Positions 8,930 to 16,475 of a DNA stretch of 64,000 bases are shown in pieces. Numbering within the stretch: the first letter of the stretch is position 1; every line of letters begins with the position of its first letter. This DNA comes from Nitrospira sp. (lineage in GTDB: Bacteria > Nitrospirota > Nitrospiria > Nitrospirales > Nitrospiraceae): NCBI GenBank assembly GCA_030653545.1, contig JAURZE010000028.1:232417-296416 (forward strand), given 5' to 3'. The translations under genes were made by a program, and so were the position numbers. The notes beneath the pieces are model-generated. The model was given only the letters and a program-made list of their open reading frames with translations. It was not told the DNA's origin and made no database searches.

Positions 8930-8978
8930 TGGCTCAGAAATAAGGAGGGCACGCGTGGGCGGCCCCCCTGATAGGCTG

Positions 8979-9698
8979 CTATTTGGGCAAGACTACAATC
9001 TCGACGCGACGATTCTTCCGCCGCCCGTCTTCCGTGGCGTTGCTGGCCAAGGGTCGGCTTTCCCCATAGCCTTCTGCCGTGATGTGGTCGGCGGGGGCTC
9101 CCCCCTGCTCTAACGCCTGCCGAGCATGGCCTGCCCGGGTGCGTGAGAGCACCGTGTTCGTGGGAAAACGCTCGATCAGTTTTCCACCGATCGGGACATT
9201 GTCCGTATGTCCGGTGACGCGAAGATGGCGGTCCGGGACGCTGTGGAGAAGGCGGCCGACTTTTCGGAGCACGTCAGCCCCTGCCGGCTTCAGCTGGTCG
9301 GCTCCTGATTCAAACAACAAGCGGTCTGCCAGATGGATGGTGATCTGATCCCCGGATTGCTGGACGGTAATCGTCCCGCGTTCGATCTCGGGGCGCAGTA
9401 GCGTTAGCAGGTCATCATAGGTTTTGGTCAACGGCGGTTCCTGGCGTGTGGCTAATTGTCGCTGGAGCTCGGCGACTTGATCGTGAAGTTCCGCAGTGGC
9501 CGCCAGTTGGCGTTGGCGATCCCGCTCGAGGGCCGCGAGGCGTTCGTCACGGTCGTCGGCTGTTGCCTCTGCCACTGGGACAGCGTTCCGGTGACGATAT
9601 TCATACCCGCCGTCGCAGCACACAGGGTTGCCTGAACAGCCGCTGGCGATGACACCGACAAGACAAAGGGATCCTGTGAGGAAGCGTTTCCCGTTCAT
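8979..9698 (-). CDS. OmpA-family lipoprotein
   Basis: A 239-aa protein with a lipoprotein signal (VIASGC, Cys21), a short coiled-coil (about 45-95), and a C-terminal OmpA-like peptidoglycan-binding domain: LLFESGADQLKPAGADVL, VTGHTDNVPI and GYGESRPLASNATEDGR, with the NRRVEI ending. The Asp and Arg that clamp diaminopimelate are present. Just after the lipid site it has CCDGGYEYRHRN (27-38), identical to a stretch in the neighbouring OmpA protein at 9814-10983. Expected to tether the outer membrane to peptidoglycan. It may be co-transcribed with that neighbour, 115 bases upstream, though a hairpin lies between. Confidence 0.88.
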   Translation of the reverse strand: MNGKRFLTGSLCLVGVIASGCSGNPVCCDGGYEYRHRNAVPVAEATADDRDERLAALERDRQRQLAATAELHDQVAELQRQLATRQEPPLTKTYDDLLTLLRPEIERGTITVQQSGDQITIHLADRLLFESGADQLKPAGADVLRKVGRLLHSVPDRHLRVTGHTDNVPIGGKLIERFPTNTVLSRTRAGHARQALEQGGAPADHITAEGYGESRPLASNATEDGRRKNRRVEIVVLPK

Positions 9699-9760
9699 GG
9701 GCCAGCTCCTTGGTAAGACGCGACGGGGTCTGCGTCAATAATTGTGTGGTGGGGATGTGT

Positions 9761-9790
9761 GGCCGCGTGCGCCTAGCGCGACACGCGGCC
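9761..9790 (-). terminator. Strong hairpin between the two OmpA genes
   Basis: A perfect 9-bp stem GGCCGCGTG/CACGCGGCC (9761-9769 with 9782-9790) with a 12-base loop lies 24 bases after the stop of the upstream OmpA gene. No T-run follows on the minus strand, so it may attenuate or stabilise RNA rather than terminate it. Confidence 0.4.
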
Positions 9791-9813
9791 CCCGCTCAGT
9801 GGAGATGAGCGAC

Positions 9814-10983
9814 TTACTTGGTGACGCGGATTTCGACCCGGCGGTTCTTTGCCCGGCCTGCGTCGGTCGTATTCGGACCCACGGGCTTGGTGTCGGCATA
9901 GCCGTGTGTCGTAGCCGCGCCCAAGCCACCTTCTGTCAGGGCTTTAGCCGCGTTGGCCGCCCGTGCTTCAGAGAGTTCCTTGTTCGTCGGGAACGTCTTT
10001 TTCAGCGAGCTCTTGATCGGCCGGTTGTCCGTATGTCCGTCCACCGCCACTTTATATTCAGGGAAATCTTTGAGGATGGCACCAACCTGCTTCAGCGCAT
10101 CGGCGCCCGCCGGTTTCAGTTGATCTTCTCCCGAGCCGAACAGGTAGCCTGACGCCAGGTTGATGAGCAATCGCTCGTTATTCAGATCGACGGCGATCGT
10201 CTGCTTGTCGATCTGCGGCTTCAAGGCTCGGATCAAGCCGCGCTGCGCTTCTTTCAATTTCGCCATCTCAGAGGACAGATCACCACGGAGGCCCGCGAGC
10301 TCTTTGTCCCGATCCGCCAACATCTTCTCGAGTTCCGCGACGCGTTGTCTGCAGGCGGCGAGATCGGCTGCCATCTTGTCTTTATCACCGGCGGCCCCGC
10401 CCATGGCGGCGAGCTGAGAGGTGAGGTCCGCGTTGCGCTGTTTGGCTGCGGCGAGTTCTGTGACCAGTTTCTCTTTGTCCCCGGCTCCGGCTTGAAGCGC
10501 GGTGAGTTGTGACTGGGCTGCTGCGAGATCGGCTGCCAGTTTATCTTTGTCGCCGCCTGCAGATGCCTGGGCGGCGGCCAACTGCCGTTCCAATTCTGCC
10601 GTTCGGGCTTTCGATTGATTGAGGTCGCTTTGTGTGGAAGAGAGTTGGCTCGCGAGCTTCGAAGAGTCACCGGCGCTTGAGCGGAGAGCGGCCAATTCCC
10701 GGTCACGATCAGCCAGTTGGCTTTCGAGCGCCCTTACACGGTCGCTGAGCGCTCCGTTTTCTTTCTTGGCCGCAGCGAGCTCGTCGGCGAGCCGCTGCCG
10801 TTCCTTTTCCAGCGCGGCGAGCCGAGCGGCCATGTCTTTGGAGGCGTTGTCGGCATCCCACTGATTACGATGACGGTATTCATAGCCGCCGTCACAACAG
10901 ATGGCGTTCCAATCAATCGCGGCGGCATTGCCTGCGATCGAGAGAAGGCCGAGGCCCAGAATGGATATGCGAATCGATTTCAT
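9814..10983 (-). CDS. OmpA-family protein with long coiled-coil
   Basis: A 389-aa exported protein: signal peptide (cleavage near GNAAA), then CCDGGYEYRHRN at 29-40, a long alanine-rich coiled-coil from about 50 to 245 with heptad-like repeats (SAGD, AGGDKDKLAADLAAA, AGDKEKLVTELAAA, AAGDKDKMAADLAA), and a C-terminal OmpA domain with YLFGSGEDQLKPAGADAL, VDGHTDNRPI and AKNRRVEIRV. Unlike its neighbour it shows no lipobox, so it would be periplasmic and peptidoglycan-bound. Start 10983 is set by AAAGGAG. The coiled-coil could span part of the periplasm. The pair look like duplicates that differ in anchor and coil length. Confidence 0.88.
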   Translation of the reverse strand: MKSIRISILGLGLLSIAGNAAAIDWNAICCDGGYEYRHRNQWDADNASKDMAARLAALEKERQRLADELAAAKKENGALSDRVRALESQLADRDRELAALRSSAGDSSKLASQLSSTQSDLNQSKARTAELERQLAAAQASAGGDKDKLAADLAAAQSQLTALQAGAGDKEKLVTELAAAKQRNADLTSQLAAMGGAAGDKDKMAADLAACRQRVAELEKMLADRDKELAGLRGDLSSEMAKLKEAQRGLIRALKPQIDKQTIAVDLNNERLLINLASGYLFGSGEDQLKPAGADALKQVGAILKDFPEYKVAVDGHTDNRPIKSSLKKTFPTNKELSEARAANAAKALTEGGLGAATTHGYADTKPVGPNTTDAGRAKNRRVEIRVTK

Positions 10984-11039
10984 GCGTACTCCTTTTGTGT
11001 TGACGCGCTGCATGCGGACTTGTGGTTTGGGTCTGAGTG

Positions 11040-11453
11040 TTAGTGCTTCCCCTTGAGGGCGTCGCGAATCTCCATGAGCAGCTTTTCTTCATTCGTCGGG
11101 CCGGCCGGCGGCGCCGGAGGGGCTTCTTTCTTGAAGCGGTTCATCTGCTTCACCAGCAGAAAGATCACGAAGGCGAGGATGATAAAGTCGAAAGTGGCCT
11201 GCAGAAAGACCCCGTAGTTGATGGTGGGTGCTCCAGCGGCTTTGGCGGCGATCAGCGAGGGCTGCGGTGTGCCGGAGAGATTGATGAACAGGCTGGAGAA
11301 GTCCACCTTTCCCATCAGCAGTCCCAGGGGAGGCATCATCACATCGCTCACGAGCGATGACACGATTTTCCCGAACGCGCCGCCGATGATGACACCGATA
11401 GCCATATCGACGACGTTTCCCTTCATGGCGAACTCTTTAAATTCTTTTAACAT
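11040..11453 (-). CDS. mscL: Large-conductance mechanosensitive channel MscL
   Basis: Homopentameric inner-membrane channel that opens under extreme tension to release solutes on osmotic downshock. The 137-aa protein begins [20 protein letters not shown], a canonical MscL N-terminal helix and TM1 start, has [19 protein letters not shown] in TM1, a periplasmic loop (about 48-80), TM2 near 82-102, and a C-terminal helix of charged residues. AAGGAGGAC ribosome site. It is 56 bases upstream of the OmpA gene on the same strand and could share its transcript. Length is normal. Confidence 0.97.
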   Translation of the reverse strand: MLKEFKEFAMKGNVVDMAIGVIIGGAFGKIVSSLVSDVMMPPLGLLMGKVDFSSLFINLSGTPQPSLIAAKAAGAPTINYGVFLQATFDFIILAFVIFLLVKQMNRFKKEAPPAPPAGPTNEEKLLMEIRDALKGKH

Positions 11454-11505
11454 CGTTTGTCCTCCTTAGAGGATGAGAGGGTGAGTTGCGTGCTGAGAGT
11501 GTACA

Positions 11506-12591
11506 CTATCGCTTCCTGGTCGTATCGAAGCTGTATCCGAGGGTGAAGAGATACAGATTATCGGTGTCGCCGGTGCCTGGCGCGGGCCGACTGTTGTATC
11601 GCGTCGTCACTTGAAGGCCGCTCACGAACCCTTCCCAGATTTTGAATCGGACCCCGTTATCCATGGTTAAAAAGTAGTTCGAGGCGTTTTGCATCGAGGG
11701 GTAAAACTCGTTGTAGTGGTAAAAGGTGATGCGATCGTCAAGCAGCGGCCAATTCCATTTCATCGAGACGCGGGCACGGAGACTTGACTGATCGTCCGCG
11801 ACCCGGAAGTCTTCATTGAAGAAGGACACGCCGGCTTCCGTATAGAAGGTCATGTCTTTGAAGATGCCGTTGAAATCTCCCCGTTCGATAAATTGATAGC
11901 CGGGACCGGACGACAGAGCGGTTCGCATCTTGAGGTCCTGGAAACGATCGTTCTCGAAGTAGGCCGAGGCAAACCAGTAAAATCGTTTGGTGATGAAGAA
12001 GTCGAGCTTGATAGTCCCGCGGGCGTTCCGCGCAATGAGTGTGTTGGCATTGTCGCCGTAGACATAGCGTCCATTGATCGAAAGCCGGAGTTGTTCGCTT
12101 CGGGCGACGAAGTCTCCCAGCAAGCTGGCGTTCTTGAGATGGCTGTTGCCGGTGGTCTGGGAGTACCCTCCCGTGAGACTCCCCGTATAAATGACGGGCG
12201 GCTGAACCAGGGGGTTCACGGATCCGATGGCATCGAGCGGAACGGTGAGCGAGCCTTTGAGCGGTTCAGATTGGATATTCAGGTTGCCGTCAGCTCCGGC
12301 CGTTGCGGTCCCCACCAGCACACTACCTTCTTTGAGATGAAACGGGATTGGATGGTTGACGGCGAGTTTGGCGACGTCGCTCCATTTCACCTTGATGACA
12401 TTGTCAGGGCTGGATGGGGTTTTCATGACGAGCACGCCGCCTGCCATCTCGATGACTTCTCCATAGATGTTGCTGCCGTCCTTGAGGGTCACGACGTCGA
12501 GTGGGGGCGCGGGAGCATCAGCTGCCATTGCAGTGGCGACCCCACAGAGTACGGCTGTAAAGATTGCCAATGCGGCGAACAGGTTCTTCAT
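11506..12591 (-). CDS. DUF481-type outer membrane beta-barrel protein
   Basis: A 361-aa exported protein. The signal peptide ends near AMAADAP. Residues 30-130 contain a beta-rich segment with VTLKDGSNIYGEVIEMAGG and a second G-S-V-L-V-G-T repeat, resembling small Sm-like folds seen in front of DUF481. From about 145 onward it is an alternating beta-barrel (YTGSLTGGYSQTTGNSHLKN, aromatic girdles, terminal LYLFTLGYSFDTT) as in the YdiY-like DUF481 family. AGGAGGAAAG fixes the start; the longer in-frame reading upstream has no signal sequence at its front. Function unknown; likely outer membrane. Confidence 0.82.
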   Translation of the reverse strand: MKNLFAALAIFTAVLCGVATAMAADAPAPPLDVVTLKDGSNIYGEVIEMAGGVLVMKTPSSPDNVIKVKWSDVAKLAVNHPIPFHLKEGSVLVGTATAGADGNLNIQSEPLKGSLTVPLDAIGSVNPLVQPPVIYTGSLTGGYSQTTGNSHLKNASLLGDFVARSEQLRLSINGRYVYGDNANTLIARNARGTIKLDFFITKRFYWFASAYFENDRFQDLKMRTALSSGPGYQFIERGDFNGIFKDMTFYTEAGVSFFNEDFRVADDQSSLRARVSMKWNWPLLDDRITFYHYNEFYPSMQNASNYFLTMDNGVRFKIWEGFVSGLQVTTRYNSRPAPGTGDTDNLYLFTLGYSFDTTRKR

Positions 12592-12817
12592 CTTTCCTCC
12601 TCTTGGTGTATGAAACGCGAAAATAGCGTAGTGACTCGGCGTCCTAAATAGCACTAGGGCCAATCGGCCCAGAATGCAACGGGGTTGTATACCCGACCAA
12701 CCATGGTTGTGCAACCCGGACTCGTTAGCAGGGGCCGTTGTGCAAGGGGCGCAACATGGTGTTCGGGGATCCGAGTAATCGCGATGTCTGTCTGTGTTCG
12801 TGAAATGTCCAGTTGTT

Positions 12818-13207
12818 TCATAGGTTGGACTCATGATGGCTCAAGGCGCTCGATTGTTTTGAGGCTGGCTTACCCGACGGTTGGCCAAGTGGCCCCATCG
12901 GAGCTTTGGGGATGCCAGGGTGCGGGCTGAGCGTGAGGCGAGAGCTCTTCGGAGTCACTCTCTTGATCCGAGCTGCACGATCACTACTGTGATTGAGAAT
13001 GCGACAGAGATTCCCAAAGAATTCGAGTAAAGCCCCGAGCAAGCTCTCGCGAAGCTTCCGTGACGATGCAGGCCGTAGGCGGACCCATTGATCTTCATCG
13101 CGCTGTAGTACCGATAGTGTGTAGCCGCCTGCCTCTACTCCGTCCTCTGGGACCAGTAGAAACTCCTGACCATGTGGATCGACAACGAGAAGGCCCTTGG
13201 GGCGCAT
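12818..13207 (-). CDS. Small hypothetical protein downstream of response regulator
   Basis: A 129-aa predicted soluble protein. It begins MRPKGLLVVDPHGQEFLLVP, a beta-rich front half, then a helix SSRKLRESLLGALLEFFGNL and a basic tail. I recognise no family. The ATG at 13207 follows AGGAAAGGATAGG and lies only 4 bases after the stop of the response regulator, so it is probably translated with it and may act in the same pathway. The frame is open further upstream, but that part overlaps the regulator in another frame. The C-terminal 40 residues are of low complexity, so the true extent is less certain. Confidence 0.5.
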   Translation of the reverse strand: MRPKGLLVVDPHGQEFLLVPEDGVEAGGYTLSVLQRDEDQWVRLRPASSRKLRESLLGALLEFFGNLCRILNHSSDRAARIKRVTPKSSRLTLSPHPGIPKAPMGPLGQPSGKPASKQSSALSHHESNL

Positions 13208-13211
13208 TGGC

Positions 13212-13922
13212 CTATCCTTTCCTGCGTGTGGTGTTGCTGCCCACATCGCGGGTGTCTTGATGCGGGCGGAGCTGGGTGACGAAATAGTGAACCGCTTGGG
13301 TCCGTCGACTGACGCGTAGCTTTTTATAGAGCGTCGACAGGAGTTTAGTGATGGCGTTGGGGTGTTGCTTGAAAGAGGCGGCGATGTCTTTGTTCGTGGC
13401 TCCCTCAGCCAGCATCGAAAGAAGCCTCTGGTCGAACGGCGAAATGCTCGGCGGGAGGACGGCTGGAGCATTCATTACAGTGTCCTTCATCCAGGCGAGG
13501 ATGTGGGCCGTCTCTTTGGGCCCAAGAAGAGATCGCCCTGCGGCGATCGTCTTTATCGCGCGGAGGAGGTCTTTGGCTCCGACATCTTTGGTCAGGTACC
13601 CGTGCCCGCCGGCCATGACCGCGTTATAGAGGTCGCGGTCGTCGCTGTAGGCGGAGAAGAACAGGACTCGCATACGGGGGAACGCCGAAAGAATGTCTCG
13701 GCAGGCATCGGATCCCGTGCCATCGGGCAAGCGCATATCCATAATCACGACATCGGGCTTGGTACGATGGATTTCTTCAATGGCGCGGGCTCTGCTGCCG
13801 GCTTCGCCAACCACCTGAATCCCTCGATCCAATTTGAGGATGGCCCTGAGTCCCTCACGCGCGAAGGCCGAATCATCGACCGGAACGACTCGAATAGGAG
13901 GAGGTGTGCTGGGTCTTGGCAT
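13212..13922 (-). CDS. NarL/FixJ-type response regulator
   Basis: A 236-aa two-component regulator. The receiver domain (about 10-125) has the acidic pair in VPVDDSAFAREGL, the phospho-acceptor in VVIMDMRLPDGTG, and the conserved Ser and Lys (FFSAYSDD, YLTKDVGAKDLL). The C-terminus (about 160-225) is a LuxR-type helix-turn-helix: LLSMLAEGATNKDIAASF, HPNAITKLLSTLYKKLRV. The recognition helix is less typical than usual. No histidine kinase is adjacent. The start is uncertain because no clear ribosome site is seen: an ATG 27 codons further upstream (14003) is possible, but the residues it adds are not part of the fold. Followed 4 bases later by the small protein at 12818-13207. Confidence 0.85.
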   Translation of the reverse strand: MPRPSTPPPIRVVPVDDSAFAREGLRAILKLDRGIQVVGEAGSRARAIEEIHRTKPDVVIMDMRLPDGTGSDACRDILSAFPRMRVLFFSAYSDDRDLYNAVMAGGHGYLTKDVGAKDLLRAIKTIAAGRSLLGPKETAHILAWMKDTVMNAPAVLPPSISPFDQRLLSMLAEGATNKDIAASFKQHPNAITKLLSTLYKKLRVSRRTQAVHYFVTQLRPHQDTRDVGSNTTRRKG

Positions 13923-14153
13923 GAGCAATGGGGATTCTATTGCGCGTGGACGTCTTGTGCGAAAATTGTCTGCTTCTACCGGGTAACTGTGATCAAGGTT
14001 CATGCCATGGCCGATGGATTTATTCTTATCGAATGGCGGGGGCGTTTCGGAGCATGTCGTTCATCGTGTCTCAGACGAGCTGTCGCAGGAGACAGAGTTG
14101 TCTCATGTTGGGTGTCTCACAATGTGTGCGGGTGTGGGTGGATCGGAGCGATG

Positions 14154-15956
14154 CTACTCGGCCACGTCGATGTGGTGCGCGAGGAGTCGGCGATAGAGTG
14201 TGGCGCGGCTGATCCCGAGAATCTTAGCGGCCTCTGTCCGGTTCCCCTGAGCCTGTTGGAGTGCTTGGAGCAATTGCGCTTTTGGTTCTGTGTGGTGCGA
14301 CTCCTGGGAGGATGACGGCAGATGGGCACGCTGGGTATGGTGGAGTTCATCAGGAAAATCAGATGGCATCAGGCTGGCGGTGCGGGCGCTGATCACGGCA
14401 AATTCGACGGCGCTTTTCAGCTCTCGAACATTGCCGGGCCAGGAGTAGGTCATGAGCAGATGGAGACTGTCTGGATGCAGGTCGGTGATGGCTTTGCCTG
14501 TGGTGGCACAGACTTGGCCGAGCAAGGCCTGTATGAGCAATGGAATGTCATCTCGTCGACCTCGCAGCGGAGGCAGATGGATGCGCGCCACGCGGATGCG
14601 ATAGAGCAAATCAGCGCGAAAGGTGCCGCGAATGACATCTTCGTTGAGATTGTGATGCGTCGCGGCGAGGATGCGGACATTCACCTTTCGCGGCCTGGTT
14701 TCTCCCAGGCGCGTAATTTCTTTTTCTTGAAGGACCCGGAGCAGACTGGTTTGGACGGAAGTCGGGATATCTCCAATTTCATCCAGGAACAGGGTGCCGC
14801 CGTCAGCCGATTCAAAGAGTCCATGGTGATCGTCAATCGCGCCGGTGAAGGCGCCTCGCTTGTGGCCAAACAGCTGGCTGCCCAGCAGTGAATCCGTCAA
14901 GCCTGCGCAGTTGGCGGCAATAAAGGGCCGGTCTTTCCGCGGGCTGGAGTAATGGATGGCTCTGGCGACGAGTTCCTTCCCGGTTCCTGTCTCGCCTTCG
15001 ATGAGGACGGTGGAATCGACGCGCGCCACATCGCGGACGAGTTGATAGACCTGCAACATGGCAGGACTGCGTCCGACAAGATCGTGGAATTGCGTTTGGT
15101 GATCGAGCTGCTGCCGCAGATTGTGGACCTCTGTGCGATCATGCAGGAGGATGATGCGCCGCTCAGCGGATTGTGGATCCGCATGGATTTCATATTCGAT
15201 CCATCGCGGAGTCGTACTCGTCAAGCGAAGGGGGCGTCGGCCGCGTTGCGGCGTGAACGCGTCCCATGTTTGGCGGAGGTGCTTTCGGTCTGCGGACTCC
15301 AGCGGGAGACTCTGTTCCCACGGCTGACCGATGACCGTCGTCGAAGGACACTCGATCCAGGCAAGGCAGCGCGGGCTGATGAAGGTGACATGGCCTTCTT
15401 GATTCGTGACGATGGCGGCCAGATCCAGATGCTGGAGAAGCGCCAGGACATCGTCGCGCTCCTGGGTGGCGATGGCAAGTGACCCAGTCAGGGATGTCCG
15501 GGTCCGTTCGTGGGTTTTGACTTGGTCGAGATGGAGCAAGCGCTGATCACGGGCTTGCTGTAAGAGCCGCTGTATCTGGTCGAATCGTTCATCGATACGC
15601 TCGATGAGGAGCAGTGGTCGATGAGAAGCGGTCAGCGCGGTGGCTTCGAAATGGTGCAGGTTGGATGTCAGGTCACGATGACTCCATGGGCCCGAGCGAA
15701 CCACTCGGTCATGATCGTCTCTCCACGCGGATTCGCTTTCATCCAAGAAATGCTGCAGAAAAGGAGCGAGGCTTCCGACGTCAATGGGAGACTCCGGTGA
15801 CGTCTTGAATGTGGTGGCCCACCAGAGCGGCGGATCTCCAAGCAGGCGAAACCTATTTTCCGTTGCGACTCGTTCGAGAACTGCGGTGCCAAGCCTCTGA
15901 AGGAGGGTCTCCAGCATGTTCTGGGGCAGAGAGTTGGGTGAGCTGGATGGCGCCAT
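14154..15956 (-). CDS. Sigma54-dependent transcriptional activator (PAS-AAA+-Fis)
   Basis: A 600-aa enhancer-binding protein. The N-terminal 165 residues have no recognised sensor fold. A PAS-like domain follows at about 168-275. The AAA+ domain has Walker A GETGTGKE (321-328), the sigma54-contacting GAFTGA loop (368-373), Walker B in GGTLFLDEIGD (about 386-396) and the arginine-finger region FRADLLYRI. The C-terminal Fis-type helix-turn-helix is NRTEAAKILGISRATLYRRL. It activates genes with -24/-12 promoters in response to an unknown signal. It sits 18 bases downstream of the small GTPase gene, so it is probably part of that operon and may report on the GTPase or envelope state. Confidence 0.92.
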   Translation of the reverse strand: MAPSSSPNSLPQNMLETLLQRLGTAVLERVATENRFRLLGDPPLWWATTFKTSPESPIDVGSLAPFLQHFLDESESAWRDDHDRVVRSGPWSHRDLTSNLHHFEATALTASHRPLLLIERIDERFDQIQRLLQQARDQRLLHLDQVKTHERTRTSLTGSLAIATQERDDVLALLQHLDLAAIVTNQEGHVTFISPRCLAWIECPSTTVIGQPWEQSLPLESADRKHLRQTWDAFTPQRGRRPLRLTSTTPRWIEYEIHADPQSAERRIILLHDRTEVHNLRQQLDHQTQFHDLVGRSPAMLQVYQLVRDVARVDSTVLIEGETGTGKELVARAIHYSSPRKDRPFIAANCAGLTDSLLGSQLFGHKRGAFTGAIDDHHGLFESADGGTLFLDEIGDIPTSVQTSLLRVLQEKEITRLGETRPRKVNVRILAATHHNLNEDVIRGTFRADLLYRIRVARIHLPPLRGRRDDIPLLIQALLGQVCATTGKAITDLHPDSLHLLMTYSWPGNVRELKSAVEFAVISARTASLMPSDFPDELHHTQRAHLPSSSQESHHTEPKAQLLQALQQAQGNRTEAAKILGISRATLYRRLLAHHIDVAE

Positions 15957-15974
15957 GGCAGTCCAGTGGTATCG

Positions 15975-16475
15975 CTAGGCGGCTTCTAGAATTGTGTGCG
16001 TGAGCCGCATAAAGAGTTCCGGCACCCCGTCGCCGGTCTTGGCGCTTCCCGTGAACACGAGCCATCCCTTGTGTCGCAGTTGTGCGAGTGTCGCCTCGTC
16101 GATTTCCCATTCCTGGAGTTGATCGGCCTTGTTCACGATGAGGACGAAAGGCACGGGACCGAGTGTGGATTGGGCCAATTGGTGCAGGGATTCCGCCGTA
16201 TCCAGGGTAGACCGCCTCATGCCGTCGGCGACGAGGATATAGCCGGATGAGCCTCGCAAATAGGACTCCCGCATTTTCTGAAAATCGTCTTCTCCATAGA
16301 GATCCCAAATCATCAGGGTCACGTCCCGGTCGTCGACGAGGAGCGTTTTCTTTTCGATCGTCACGCCGATGGTCGTGTGGTACTGCTCCGAAAACATGCC
16401 CGTCACGAAACGGCGGATGAGGCTGGTCTTTCCGACGGCGAATCCACCCAGGAGACAGATCTTCTTTTGAATCAT
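15975..16475 (-). CDS. Small Ras/Rab-like GTPase
   Basis: A 166-aa single-domain GTPase. Motifs in order: G1 GGFAVGKTS (about 10-18), G2 threonine in YHTTIGVTIEKK, G3 WDLYGED (DxxG with Tyr in place of the usual Thr/Ala), G4 NKAD, G5 GSAK. There is no membrane segment or lipid-modification box. Bacterial proteins of this class (MglA, Rup families) act as switches in polarity, motility or surface organisation. The start ATG overlaps the stop of the upstream OmpA-domain gene (ATGA), so translation is coupled. Being between a membrane-anchored OmpA protein and a sigma54 activator suggests a signalling route from envelope to transcription; this is inference. Confidence 0.88.
   Translation of the reverse strand: MIQKKICLLGGFAVGKTSLIRRFVTGMFSEQYHTTIGVTIEKKTLLVDDRDVTLMIWDLYGEDDFQKMRESYLRGSSGYILVADGMRRSTLDTAESLHQLAQSTLGPVPFVLIVNKADQLQEWEIDEATLAQLRHKGWLVFTGSAKTGDGVPELFMRLTHTILEAA

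Noticed and set aside
13362..14315. 317-codon plus-strand ORF opposite the response regulator and the end of the sigma54 activator
   Set aside because: Both minus-strand genes have clear family motifs; the plus-strand product has none.
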